From contig JALUVI010000156.1 in assembly GCA_027020785.1 (NCBI GenBank), positions 1-37,041 on the forward strand: DNA of 37,041 nucleotides. The letters are read 5' to 3'. This document shows positions 28,652-37,025 of this stretch, one piece after another. Positions within the stretch are counted from its first letter, which is position 1, and every line of letters starts with the position of its first letter. The stretch is from Planctomycetota bacterium (GTDB taxonomy: Bacteria; Planctomycetota; UBA1135). A program made the position numbers and the translations under genes. The notes under the pieces were generated by a model that did no database searches, was not told the DNA's origin, and saw only the letters and a list, made by a program, of their open reading frames with translations.

Positions 28652-31600
28652 TCGCGTTTGGGCGGGCGGGAGCGGTCGCCGACGACGTGGGCGCGGTCCT
28701 CGCCGAGGAGCCTCCGCAGCTCGTCCATCAGCTCACCATCGAGGCGGACGCCCCATTCGGTGCCGAGGCGGAAGGAGCGGCGTCGTCCCTCGGAGTCGGT
28801 GACCACCAGGCGGACGCGGTGCTCGCCGGAGTGGCGGCGGAGGACTTCCTCGAGCTCGCGCAGGCGGCGGCGATGGGCGTCGAGGTCGGCTGCCGGCGGG
28901 AGCTCCACCTCGAGCATCCCGGCCAGGGTGACCTCGGCTCGTTCCGCGAGGGGGCGGATGCGCTCGACGAGCAGCTCGGGCTCGTCGCGGTCGAGGCTGA
29001 CGCGGCCCTCCCAGATCCCGACGAAGTCCTCGGTCAGGTGCTCTCCCACCTTCTCCAAGGTGGAAGGGAAGACGACCGCGCCGACGGAACCGTAGAGGTC
29101 CTCGATCTTGAGGCGTGCCATCTTGCGGGACGGATCCTTGCGGGTCGGACGGATCTGCAACTGACTCGCCACGCCGACGACGGCGACGATGGCGTCCTCG
29201 CCGGCTTCGGCCAGGTTGCGGCTGTTCCAGGGAGAGATGCCATCCAGCAGGTCGCGGTAGTCGTCCAGGGGATGGTGGCTCAAGTACAGCCCCAGCGCCT
29301 CCTTCTCGTGCTGCAGCAGGGTGCGGCGTTCCGCGGGGCCGGGTTCGTGAGGCGCTGCCGGGCGGCGCGGCGTGGGGACCGGCGCTTCGTCGCCTCCGAA
29401 CAGCATGCCCTGGCCCCGTGCCCGGTCGCGCGCCGTGGCGGCCGCCTGGCGGAGTCGGTCGTCGAGGTCCGCCAACAGCTCCAGGCGGGGCTCGCCGAAG
29501 ACGTCGCAGGCGCCGGACTTGACCAGGGCTTCGACGCTGGACCGGTTGAAGCCGGCGCCGGCGGCGAGTTCGAGGAAGGCGTCGAAGTCCGCTGGAGGGG
29601 GGGCAGCGGCTTCCCTCGCCGCGACCAGGGCGTCGGCGGCGGCGCCGCCCATCCCCTTGATCGCACGCAGGCCGAAGCGGATCGCATGGGGGGAGGCGAC
29701 GGTGAATCCGCTCTCGGAATGGAGTACGCAGGGGGGCAGGACCTCGATGCCGTGGCGTCGTGCGTCTTCGATGAGACTGCGCAGCTTGTCGGTGTCGTGG
29801 TCGGCCTCGAAGGTCAGCGAGGCGGCGAAGAACTCCGCCGGATGGTGGGCCTTCATCCACGCCGCCTGATAGGTGACCATGGCGTATCCGGCGGAGTGGC
29901 TCTTGTTGAACCCGTAGGCTCCGAACTTGAGCATCGCCTCCCAGACCTCCTTGGCCGTCGCCTCGTCCACGCCGCGTTCCCTGGCGCCGGCGAGGAACTG
30001 GGCGCCGAAGCTCTCCATGAGCTCCATGTCCTTCTTGCCCATCGCCTTGCGCAGGGAGTCGGCGTCGGCCAGCGAAAAACCGCCCATGCGCTGGGCGACC
30101 CGCATGATCTGCTCCTGGTAGAGCATGACCCCGTAGGTCTCCTCGAGCACCGGCTCGAGCAGCGGGTGGGGGTACTCCACCGGTTCGCGGCCGTGCATCC
30201 GTTGGGCGTAGCGGATGTGGAGGTCGGAACCGAGTGGCCCCGGACGGAACAGGGCGAGCACGGCGATCACGTCCTCGTAGCGTCGCGGCGCGATCTCGGC
30301 GAGCAGGTTGCGCATTCCCGAGGATTCCAGTTGGAACACCCCCTCGGTGTCGGCGCGTTGCAGCAGCCGGTAGGTGTCTTCGTCGTCGAGGGGCAGTTCC
30401 TCGAGGTCGATGTCCTCGCCGGTGCGCTCCCGCACCAGACGGGCCGCTTCGTGGAGGATCGTCAGGGTGCGGAGGCCGAGGAAGTCCATCTTGAGCAGAC
30501 CGACCCTCTCGCACGCCTTCATGTCCCATTGCGTGGTCACGGATCCGCCGATCTTGGCCAACGGCACGATCTCCTGCAGCGGGCGGTCGGCGATGATGAC
30601 CCCAGCGGCGTGGACGCTGGCATTGCGGGTCAGGCCTTCGACCTGCCGCGCCAGCTGGAACCACTTGCGGTGCTCGGGGGACGATTCCGCGATGGCCTTG
30701 AGCTCGGCGTCGTTCTCGAGGACCCGTTCCAGGCTCTCCCCCCCGGCGGTGTCCGGGATCTTCTTGGCGACCCGGTCCGCTTCGGCGAGCGGGATCTCGA
30801 GGATCCGGGCCATGTCCCGCAGGGCGTTCTTGGCCTTGAGCTTGCCGAAGGTGATGATCTGGCAGACCCGGTCGTCGCCGTAGCGCTTGCGGGCGTACTC
30901 GATCATCTCCTCGCGGCGTTCCTTGCAGAAATCGATGTCGATGTCCGGCATCGAGATCCGGGAGGGGTTGAGGAAGCGCTCGAACAGCAGGTCGTAGCGC
31001 AAGGGATCGATGCGCGTGATGCCGAGCACGTAGGCCACCAGCGAGCCGGCGGCGGAGCCGCGTCCCGGGCCGACCGGGATACCCTCCTCGCGGGCGTGGC
31101 GGACCAGGTCCCAGACGATCAGGAAGTAGGCGACGAAGCCCATCTCGCGGATCACCCGCATCTCGTAGTCCAGACGCTCACGGGCTTCAGGGCCGGCGTT
31201 GGGATAGAGGCGGCGGAAGCCTTCCTCGCACAGGCGGGTGAAGAAGGAGTCGGGGTCCGAGCCGTCGGGCGGTTCGAAGGCCGGCAGCAGCGGACGGCCC
31301 ATCTCGAGCTCCAGCTCGACCTGCTCGGCCACGACGAGGGTGTTGCGCAGGGCCTCCGGCAGGTCGCCGAAGATCCGGTTCATCTCGGCGCGCTCCCGGA
31401 AGTAGAGGGTGTCCGTGTCCATCCGCCACCGGTCCGGGTCGGACAGCCGTGAGTTGGTGTGCAGACAGATCAGGGCGTCCTGCGCGGCGCAGTCCTCGTG
31501 TCGCAGGTAGTGGATGTCGTTGGTCGCGACCAGTGGGGCGCCGATGCGGTCTTCCAAGCGCGCCATCGCCGTGGTCAACCGGTCCTGGGCGGCGATGCCA

Positions 31601-32133
31601 TTGCGCATGACCTCGAGGAAGAAGTGTTCGGGGCCGAACAGGTCGCGCAGGGTGCCGGCCATCTCGACCGCCGCCTCTTCTTCCTCGCGGCGCAGCAGTT
31701 TGTTGACGGGGCCGCTCATGCAGCCCGAGAGGCAGGTCAGTCCGGCGGTGCGCGACGACAGGTACTCCAGGTCCACCCGCGGCCGGAAGTGCTGGCCCTC
31801 CAGGTTGCCGGCGGTGACCAGGTCCATCAGGTTGCGCCACCCCTCGGCGTCGCGGCACAGCAGGGTCAGGTGCGAGTAGGGGTTGTCGCGCTTGTGGTGG
31901 GGCGCCCGCATCGAGCGCTCGGCGACGTAGACCTCGCAGCCGAGGATCGGCTTGATCCCGGCCTTGCGGCAGGCCTGGTAGAACTCGACCGCGCCGTGGA
32001 GGTTGCCGTGGTCGGTGATCGCCAGCGCCTCGTGGCCGTCGCGTACCGCGGCCTCGACCAGACGGTCCACCCGGTTGGCCCCGTCGAGCAAGGAGTACTC
32101 GGTGTGGACGTGGAGGTGGACGAAGGGCTCCAT
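28597..32133 (-). CDS. dnaE: DNA polymerase III subunit alpha
   Basis: DnaE is the replicative polymerase. It has 1178 residues. The N-terminal PHP domain has 'HLHVHTEYSLLDG' (H6, H8, H10), 'ITDHGN' (D41, H42), 'GCEVYV' (E67), 'YSHLTLL' (H88), 'CLSGC' and 'TNDIHY', so its metal site looks intact. The catalytic aspartates are in PDIDIDF (D397-D401). The clamp-binding motif is QGMLF (908-912). An OB domain follows at about 990-1070. ATG 32133 is chosen because upstream in-frame starts run into the tRNA-Arg gene and because TAGAGT lies 7 nt before it. Confidence 0.97.
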   Translation of the reverse strand: MEPFVHLHVHTEYSLLDGANRVDRLVEAAVRDGHEALAITDHGNLHGAVEFYQACRKAGIKPILGCEVYVAERSMRAPHHKRDNPYSHLTLLCRDAEGWRNLMDLVTAGNLEGQHFRPRVDLEYLSSRTAGLTCLSGCMSGPVNKLLRREEEEAAVEMAGTLRDLFGPEHFFLEVMRNGIAAQDRLTTAMARLEDRIGAPLVATNDIHYLRHEDCAAQDALICLHTNSRLSDPDRWRMDTDTLYFRERAEMNRIFGDLPEALRNTLVVAEQVELELEMGRPLLPAFEPPDGSDPDSFFTRLCEEGFRRLYPNAGPEARERLDYEMRVIREMGFVAYFLIVWDLVRHAREEGIPVGPGRGSAAGSLVAYVLGITRIDPLRYDLLFERFLNPSRISMPDIDIDFCKERREEMIEYARKRYGDDRVCQIITFGKLKAKNALRDMARILEIPLAEADRVAKKIPDTAGGESLERVLENDAELKAIAESSPEHRKWFQLARQVEGLTRNASVHAAGVIIADRPLQEIVPLAKIGGSVTTQWDMKACERVGLLKMDFLGLRTLTILHEAARLVRERTGEDIDLEELPLDDEDTYRLLQRADTEGVFQLESSGMRNLLAEIAPRRYEDVIAVLALFRPGPLGSDLHIRYAQRMHGREPVEYPHPLLEPVLEETYGVMLYQEQIMRVAQRMGGFSLADADSLRKAMGKKDMELMESFGAQFLAGARERGVDEATAKEVWEAMLKFGAYGFNKSHSAGYAMVTYQAAWMKAHHPAEFFAASLTFEADHDTDKLRSLIEDARRHGIEVLPPCVLHSESGFTVASPHAIRFGLRAIKGMGGAAADALVAAREAAAPPPADFDAFLELAAGAGFNRSSVEALVKSGACDVFGEPRLELLADLDDRLRQAAATARDRARGQGMLFGGDEAPVPTPRRPAAPHEPGPAERRTLLQHEKEALGLYLSHHPLDDYRDLLDGISPWNSRNLAEAGEDAIVAVVGVASQLQIRPTRKDPSRKMARLKIEDLYGSVGAVVFPSTLEKVGEHLTEDFVGIWEGRVSLDRDEPELLVERIRPLAERAEVTLAGMLEVELPPAADLDAHRRRLRELEEVLRRHSGEHRVRLVVTDSEGRRRSFRLGTEWGVRLDGELMDELRRLLGEDRAHVVGDRSRPPKREAPRWKRGARGRVGEAAV

Positions 32134-32140
32134 CCCGAGC

Positions 32141-32146
32141 ACTCTA
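32141..32146 (-). promoter_or_regulatory. Putative -10 element of dnaE (leaderless arrangement)
   Basis: On the minus strand TAGAGT is separated by exactly 7 nt from the dnaE ATG (32133), so transcription would begin at or next to the start codon. No convincing -35 is seen. The same -10/start distance is found at dnaX, which supports the reading. Confidence 0.45.
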
Positions 32147-32231
32147 GCCGACCGCCGGGGCCGCGCCGACCGCGCTCGGGCGCCTCTCGGGGCGGGCGAG
32201 GCCGCGGCGAGGTCGGAGGGCGGGGCGGGGC

Positions 32232-32260
32232 TTGACTCCGACGCCCGGCGCGGGTGGAAT
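32232..32260 (+). promoter_or_regulatory. Promoter of tRNA-Arg (TTGACT-N17-TGGAAT)
   Basis: TTGACT (32232-32237) and TGGAAT (32255-32260) are separated by 17 nt and end 14 nt before the tRNA. The likely start at about 32267 leaves a short 5' leader removed by RNase P. tadA may be cotranscribed. Confidence 0.65.
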
Positions 32261-32274
32261 ACCCGGCCGCGGCG

Positions 32275-32351
32275 GCGCCCGTAGCTCAACTGGATAGAGC
32301 ATCTGACTACGGATCAGAAGGTTGGGGGTTCGAATCCTCCCGGGCGCACCA
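32275..32351 (+). tRNA. tRNA-Arg (anticodon ACG)
   Basis: The acceptor stem GCGCCCG pairs with CGGGCGC (32341-32347), followed by discriminator A and an encoded CCA (32349-32351). The anticodon stem TCTGA/TCAGA holds loop CTACGGA, giving anticodon ACG. The T arm is GGGGGTTCGAATCCTCC. A34 of this tRNA is the classical substrate of TadA, and the tadA gene follows after 18 nt. Confidence 0.95.
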
Positions 32352-32369
32352 CCCCTCCGCGGCCGGAAC

Positions 32370-32879
32370 ATGGCCCTGGCCTTCCCCCTGCGGCCGCCCG
32401 CCGACCCCGAGGAGCGCGACCGGCGGCTCATGGAGCTCGCTCTGCGCGAGGCCCGCGACGCCGCGGCGCGCGGCGAGGTCCCGGTCGGGGCGGTCGTCGT
32501 GGTCGGTGACCACGTGGTGGGCCGGGCCGGCAACGCGGTGGAGCAGCAGCGTGACGCCACCGCCCATGCCGAGATGCTGGCGCTGACCCAGGCCTTCGCT
32601 GCGGTGGGGGACAAGCGCCTGCCCGACGCCGAGCTCTTCTGCACCCTCGAGCCCTGCCTGCAGTGCGCCGGCGCCCTGGTCCACGCCCGCGTCCGACGCC
32701 TGGTCTACGGTGCGGCCGACCCCAAGTTCGGCGGCGTCGAGTCGCTGGCCCGACTGCTCGAGCTGCCGGGGCTGAACCACCGCGTCGAAGTCCGGGCCGG
32801 GGTCCTGGCCGAGGATGCGGCGGAGCTGCTGCGGACCTTCTTCCGCGCGCTGCGGCGCCGTGGGTCCGGTTCGGGCTGA
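32370..32879 (+). CDS. tadA: tRNA-specific adenosine deaminase
   Basis: TadA converts adenosine to inosine at position 34 of tRNA-Arg(ACG). It has 169 residues from ATG 32370. The zinc and catalytic motifs are 'THAEM'-type (H66, E68; here 'ATAHAEML') and PCLQC (P95, C96, C99). 'EVPVGAVVV' is the family N-terminal block. The only nearby upstream element is the tRNA-Arg promoter, so the tRNA and its modifying enzyme may share a transcript. No Shine-Dalgarno sequence is clear. Confidence 0.93.
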   Translation: MALAFPLRPPADPEERDRRLMELALREARDAAARGEVPVGAVVVVGDHVVGRAGNAVEQQRDATAHAEMLALTQAFAAVGDKRLPDAELFCTLEPCLQCAGALVHARVRRLVYGAADPKFGGVESLARLLELPGLNHRVEVRAGVLAEDAAELLRTFFRALRRRGSGSG

Positions 32880-32918
32880 TTCGGCGTCCCGCCCCTTCCC
32901 GCCGCCCCGGGGCGCGGC

Positions 32919-32924
32919 TACGAT
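32919..32924 (+). promoter_or_regulatory. Possible -10 element for the tRNA-Ser/SRP RNA cluster
   Basis: TACGAT ends 15 nt before tRNA-Ser(CGA), the same distance as the -10 before tRNA-Arg (14 nt). The -35 region (about 32896-32902) is poor. Confidence 0.35.
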
Positions 32925-32939
32925 GTGCGGCCCTGCATG

Positions 32940-33030
<91 letters not shown>

Positions 33031-33047
33031 CCCTACCCAGGCAGATC

Positions 33048-33136
<89 letters not shown>

Positions 33137-33139
33137 CCT

Positions 33140-33272
33140 TGCGTCGTCGGACCCGGGGGTCCGGCGCCACGCGGCGCGTCCCCTCCGAACCGGGTCAGGC
33201 CGGGAACGGAGCAGCCCTAAGGAGAAGGACGCGGGTGCCGTGGCTGTCCGGGCCTCCGGCTCCGACGACGCA
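33140..33272 (+). ncRNA. ffs: Signal recognition particle RNA (small bacterial 4.5S type)
   Basis: The Ffh-binding domain is clear: GGTCAGG, a CCG-GGAA-CGG apical stem-loop (33200-33209, GGAA tetraloop) and GAGCAGCC, followed by GGACGCGGGTGCCG as in E. coli 4.5S RNA. The ends pair: TGCGTCGTCGGA (33140-33151) is perfectly complementary to TCCGACGACGCA (33261-33272), and further pairing continues inward. Mature ends are uncertain within a few bases. It is between tRNA-Ser and dnaX, as in Bacillus (tadA-scr-dnaX). Long open frames through it are artefacts. Confidence 0.9.
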
Positions 33273-33305
33273 TTCCCACCCCGGGCCGGAACGGCGCCCG
33301 GCCGC

Positions 33306-33311
33306 TAGGAT
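33306..33311 (+). promoter_or_regulatory. Putative -10 element of dnaX
   Basis: TAGGAT is 7 nt upstream of the in-frame GTG at 33319, the same arrangement as dnaE. If it is used, the transcript would be leaderless and start at GTG 33319 rather than ATG 33310. No clear -35 is seen. Confidence 0.4.
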
Positions 33312-34926
33312 GGTCGGCGTGGCCGAACCCGCCGCCGCCGGCACCTATCGGGTGCTCGCCCGCAAGTACCGTCCGCGGACCTTCGCCGAGGTCGTCGGGC
33401 AGGAGCACATCGTCCGCGCCCTCACCCGGGCCATCGCGCGCGGCCGCATCGGTCAGGCCTACCTCATGGTCGGGCCGCGCGGGGTCGGCAAGACGAGCAC
33501 CGCGCGGATCCTGGCGCGGGCCCTGAACTGCGTCCAGGGGCCGACCGCCGAGCCCTGCCTGGAGTGCGAGCCCTGCCTCGAGATCGAGTCGGGGGCCGAC
33601 GTGGACGTCATCGAGATCGACGGCGCGTCCCACAACAGCGTGGACGACGTGCGCCAGTTGCGCGACACCCTGGCGACCCGGCCCCTGCGCGACCGCTACA
33701 AGGTGGTGATCGTGGACGAGGTGCAGCGGCTGTCGGGGTCGGCCTTCGACGCCCTCCTGAAGACGCTCGAGGAACCGCCGTCCCACGCGGTGTTCCAGTT
33801 CGCGACCACCGATCCGCACAAGATCCCCGAGACCATCGTCTCGCGCTGCCAGGTCTTCGAGTTCCGCCGCCTGCGCGAGGAGGACGTCCGCCTCAAGCTG
33901 GTCGAGATCTGCGAGCGGGAGGGCATCGCCGCCGACGAGGCGGCGCTGGCGGCGCTGGCGCGGGGCTGCCGGGGCGGCTTGCGCGACGCCGAGAGCATGC
34001 TCGACCAGGTGGCGGCGGTGGCCGAGGACCGCATCACCCTGGACGACCTCGAACTGGTCGCGGGCCTGGCGCGCCCCGAGCGCTGGCTCGACCTCTTCGA
34101 GGCGGTGGCCGAGGACCGCGGCGACGACGTCCTGCGCGCCGTGGCCGGCTTCCTCGAGCGCGGCGGCACCGAGCGCGACTTCGTGGAACAGGCCGCCGAC
34201 GCGTTGCGCGACCTCCTGCACGTCGCCCTGCTCGGTGAGGACGCCCTCGGCGTGGAACCCGCGCCGGAGCGGCGCGAGCGGATGCGCGCCCTGGCCAAGG
34301 CGTTCGGCCGCGACCGGTTGGAGGCGATCCTGGGCATGTTGTTCGAACTGGAGGGGCGCCTCCAGCGCAGTCCGCTCGCCGCGCGGGCCCTGCTCGAGTG
34401 GACCCTGCTTCGGGCGGCGCGTCTCGGTCGCCTGCTCGACCTGGCCGAGCTCGCCGAGCGCTTGGCGGCAGCCGATGCGGGGGCGCCGGGTGGGACGGCG
34501 GCAGCGACCTCCGCGGCGCCGCCTCCCGTCGCGGCGCCGGCGTCCGCCGCTGCCGCCCCCGCTGCTCCCGCCGCGCCGGACGCCGAGCGGTCGTCCCGGA
34601 CCACGGAGCCGGTTCCCGCGGCGGCGTCCGACTTCGCCAGCCTCCTCGCCCGTCTCCGTGAGCGCCGCCCGACCCTCGCCGAGTGCCTCGAGCGCAACCT
34701 CCTCACCGGTCGCGTCGAATCGGATCGGGTGGTCGTCGAACTCCGTCCGCCGTCCGAAGGCGACCGCGCTATGCTGGAGGACCCGGTCGAGCGCGGCGCG
34801 CTCGAGCGGGTGCCGGGCAGCCCCGGGCCCTGGGAACTCTGCTTCCTGGAGGACTCCAGCGGCCCCCCCGACCCGGTCGTCCAGAGCCTGCTCGACACCT
34901 TCGGCGGCCAGGAAGAGTCCCCTTGA
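33310..34926 (+). CDS. dnaX: DNA polymerase III subunit gamma/tau
   Basis: DnaX is the clamp-loader motor that opens the sliding clamp. It has 538 residues from ATG 33310; GTG 33319 is an equally plausible start (see the -10 element). Walker A is GPRGVGKT (55-62), the zinc cysteines are C74, C83, C86 and C89, Walker B is 'VVIVDEV' (132-138) and the SRC arginine finger is at 178-180. A Pro/Ala-rich linker (about 395-430) precedes a C-terminal domain. No A-rich slippery heptamer for a shortened gamma product is visible. The open frame upstream of 33310 crosses RNA genes and is not coding. Confidence 0.95.
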   Translation: MVGVAEPAAAGTYRVLARKYRPRTFAEVVGQEHIVRALTRAIARGRIGQAYLMVGPRGVGKTSTARILARALNCVQGPTAEPCLECEPCLEIESGADVDVIEIDGASHNSVDDVRQLRDTLATRPLRDRYKVVIVDEVQRLSGSAFDALLKTLEEPPSHAVFQFATTDPHKIPETIVSRCQVFEFRRLREEDVRLKLVEICEREGIAADEAALAALARGCRGGLRDAESMLDQVAAVAEDRITLDDLELVAGLARPERWLDLFEAVAEDRGDDVLRAVAGFLERGGTERDFVEQAADALRDLLHVALLGEDALGVEPAPERRERMRALAKAFGRDRLEAILGMLFELEGRLQRSPLAARALLEWTLLRAARLGRLLDLAELAERLAAADAGAPGGTAAATSAAPPPVAAPASAAAAPAAPAAPDAERSSRTTEPVPAAASDFASLLARLRERRPTLAECLERNLLTGRVESDRVVVELRPPSEGDRAMLEDPVERGALERVPGSPGPWELCFLEDSSGPPDPVVQSLLDTFGGQEESP

Positions 34927-34950
34927 ACCCGCGAGCCCCTCGAATCGTCC

Positions 34951-35268
34951 ATGGCCGGAAGCCTCGGTGACCTCGGAGGCCTGCTGCGGCAGGCGCAACA
35001 GATGCAGCGCAAGGTCCAGGAGCTCCAGGAGGAGCTCGCCCGGCGCGAATGGGAGGGCGGCCACGGCGGCATCCGCGTCGTCGTCAACGGCCATCGCGAA
35101 GTGGTCTCGCTCACCATCCCGCCCGAGGTCGTGGATGCCGAGGACCCGACCATCCTCGAAGACCTGCTGGTGGTCGCCATGAACGACGTCCTGCGGAAGG
35201 TGGAGGAGGGCATCGCCGCCGAGACGAAGAAGGTGACCGGCGGACTCGGCCTGCCCGGCGTCCTCTGA
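34951..35268 (+). CDS. ybaB: YbaB/EbfC family nucleoid-associated protein
   Basis: YbaB/EbfC is a small dimeric DNA-binding protein found next to recR in many bacteria. It has 105 residues. The N-terminal helix ('GGLLRQAQQMQRKVQELQEEL') is shortened here to its family core, followed by 'VVNGHREVVSLTIPPEV' and 'EDLLVVAMNDVLRK'. It lies 24 nt after dnaX and 1 nt before recR, an order kept across phyla. Confidence 0.93.
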   Translation: MAGSLGDLGGLLRQAQQMQRKVQELQEELARREWEGGHGGIRVVVNGHREVVSLTIPPEVVDAEDPTILEDLLVVAMNDVLRKVEEGIAAETKKVTGGLGLPGVL

Positions 35269-35269
35269 C

Positions 35270-35872
35270 GTGGCCTTCCCCGAGCCCCTCGAGCGCCTGG
35301 TCCGACGGCTGGAGCGGCTGCCCGGCATCGGCCCGCGAAGCGCCGAGCGCATCGCGCTGCACGTCCTCAAGATGCCGCGCGAAGAGGTCGCCGAACTGGC
35401 CCTGGCGCTGCGCGACGCGCGCATGGAGACCCGGCGCTGCGAGGTCTGCGGCAACGTCACCCTGCGCTCGCCGTGCGCGATCTGCGCCGACGAGACGCGC
35501 GACCGGGGCATCCTCTGCGTGGTGGAGGGGCCGCGCGAAGTGGCCTCCATGGAGGCGAGCGGCGCCTTCCGGGGCCTCTACCACGTGTTGTTGGGGGGCG
35601 ACGCGCCGCGCGAGGGCGGGGCCCCGGAGCCGCAGGCCCTGGAGAGGCTGCGTCGGCGCGTCCTCGAGGACGGCGTGCGCGAGGTCGTCCTCGCCACCGC
35701 TCCCGACCGCGAGGGCGAGGGCGCCGCGGCCCTGGTGCGCGAAACCCTCGAAGGGACCGGCGTCCGCCTGACCCGCCTCGCCCGGGGCGTGCCGGTCGGG
35801 GTGCGGTTGGAGTACCTGCAGGGCGCGGTCCTGGCCGAGGCCTTCGAGGGCCGCCGCGACGTCGAGTCGTGA
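35270..35872 (+). CDS. recR: Recombination protein RecR
   Basis: RecR works with RecO to load RecA at single-strand gaps. It has 200 residues from GTG 35270. The helix-hairpin-helix is 'LERLPGIGPRSAERIALH'. The zinc finger is C57, C60, C69 and C72. The Toprim domain has 'LCVVEGPREVASMEASGAFRGLYHVLLGG'-like sequence, recognisable from 'VVEGPREVASMEASG'. The C-terminal block is 'LEYLQGAVLAEAFEGRR'. It overlaps truA by 4 nt (GTGA). Confidence 0.95.
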   Translation: MAFPEPLERLVRRLERLPGIGPRSAERIALHVLKMPREEVAELALALRDARMETRRCEVCGNVTLRSPCAICADETRDRGILCVVEGPREVASMEASGAFRGLYHVLLGGDAPREGGAPEPQALERLRRRVLEDGVREVVLATAPDREGEGAAALVRETLEGTGVRLTRLARGVPVGVRLEYLQGAVLAEAFEGRRDVES

Positions 35873-36708
35873 CCACCGCCCCCCGGCGATTCGCCTTGCT
35901 CGTGGCGTACCACGGCCGCGGCCTGCTCGGCTTCGCCCGCCAGGCCGGTGGGCCGACGGTCCAGCAGGCCCTGGAGGAGGCGTGGCTCGCCGTACGCGGC
36001 GAGACCGTCGTCATGCACGGCAGCGGTCGCACCGACGCCGGAGTCCACGCCTGGGGACAGGTCGTCCACTTCACCACCTTCCGACCGCTGCCGCCGCGGC
36101 GGATGCGCGACGCGCTGGACGCCCACCTGCCGCGGAACGTGACCGTCCGCGCCTGCGTCGAGGTGTCGCCCGGGTTCCACGCCCGTCGCTCCGCGGTCGG
36201 CAAGCACTACCTGTATCGCATCGCCCTCGGTCCGCACCGGCCGGTCCTGGACCAGGACGTCCGCGCCTTCCTGCCCGGCGCGCTCGACCTCGCCGCGATG
36301 CGCCACGCCGCCCGGGCGCTGGTCGGTCGCCGCGACTTCGCCGCCCTGGCTGCGGCCGGGCGCACCGTCCGCGACACCGTGCGCCGCATCGACGCGGTCC
36401 ACCTCAGCGAGGTCCGCGACGGGCTGGTGGTGCACGTCCGGGGCGAGGGCTTCCTCTACAAGATGGTCCGCAACCTGGTCGGGACCCTGGTCGAGGTCGG
36501 GCGGGGGCGTCGCGACCCGCGTTGGGTCGAGGCGGTGCTGGCGTCCGGCGACCGCCGCCGGGCCGGGCCCACTGCGCCCCCCGAGGGGCTGGTCCTGTGG
36601 CGGGTCCACTACCGCGAGGACCCGTTCCGCGGCCTCGCCGCCGCGCGTCGGCGTCCGTATCCTGGGGGACCGGGCGCGGCTCCCCCCGCCCCGGATCCCC
36701 AGGCATGA
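35869..36708 (+). CDS. truA: tRNA pseudouridine(38-40) synthase TruA
   Basis: TruA isomerises uridines 38-40 in tRNA anticodon stems. It has 279 residues from GTG 35869. The catalytic Asp56 is in 'GSGRTDAGVHA'. 'SAVGKHYLYRI' and 'GEGFLYKMVRNLVGTLVEVG' are family motifs. The usual N-terminal 'GWQ.Q' reads 'GFARQ', and a Pro/Gly-rich tail of about 20 residues follows the core. It is coupled to recR (GTGA) and to the next gene (ATGA). Confidence 0.94.
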   Translation: MTTAPRRFALLVAYHGRGLLGFARQAGGPTVQQALEEAWLAVRGETVVMHGSGRTDAGVHAWGQVVHFTTFRPLPPRRMRDALDAHLPRNVTVRACVEVSPGFHARRSAVGKHYLYRIALGPHRPVLDQDVRAFLPGALDLAAMRHAARALVGRRDFAALAAAGRTVRDTVRRIDAVHLSEVRDGLVVHVRGEGFLYKMVRNLVGTLVEVGRGRRDPRWVEAVLASGDRRRAGPTAPPEGLVLWRVHYREDPFRGLAAARRRPYPGGPGAAPPAPDPQA

Positions 36709-37025
36709 ACCTCGAGATCACCATCCGTCTGGACGGCGACCACGACGCCTTCCGCAACTTCGCCCGCGAACGCATCGAGCAGGTCACGTCGCTGATCGAC
36801 AAGGTGCGCTCCGCCCATCTCGTCCTGGACGGGCAGCGCGGCCGCTTCCACTGCGAACTCGTGGTCTACGTCGACGGCGTGGAGCAGCCGTTGGTCGCCA
36901 AGGGCGAGGGCGCCGAACTCCGGGTCGCCCTGGACCAGGCGCTGCAGAAGCTCGACCAGCAACTCCGCAAGCTCAAGGATCGGCGCGTCAAGGGACGGCG
37001 CGCCCCCGGGGAGAACACACCATGA
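36705..37025 (+). CDS. hpf: Short ribosome hibernation-promoting factor (HPF/RaiA family)
   Basis: HPF-family proteins bind the 30S A/P sites and inactivate ribosomes in stationary phase. It has 106 residues, the short type without the dimerisation domain. 'MNLEITIRLDGDHDAFRNFA' matches the first strand and helix of the S30AE fold. 'ELVVYVDGVEQPLVAKGEG' matches strands 3-4, and the C-terminal helix is 'QALQKLDQQLRKLKDRR'. The start overlaps the truA stop and its stop overlaps the next ATG. Confidence 0.8.
   Translation: MNLEITIRLDGDHDAFRNFARERIEQVTSLIDKVRSAHLVLDGQRGRFHCELVVYVDGVEQPLVAKGEGAELRVALDQALQKLDQQLRKLKDRRVKGRRAPGENTP

Noticed and set aside
32134-32289. 52-residue N-terminal extension of dnaE
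   Set aside because: The upstream ATG lies inside the tRNA-Arg gene, and the extension is low-complexity Arg/Ala/Pro. The family start 'MEPFVHLHVH' is at 32133.
34440-34600. Programmed frameshift in dnaX for a shortened gamma subunit
   Set aside because: No A-rich slippery heptamer or adjacent -1 stop with a supporting stem was seen; the region is an Ala/Pro linker.
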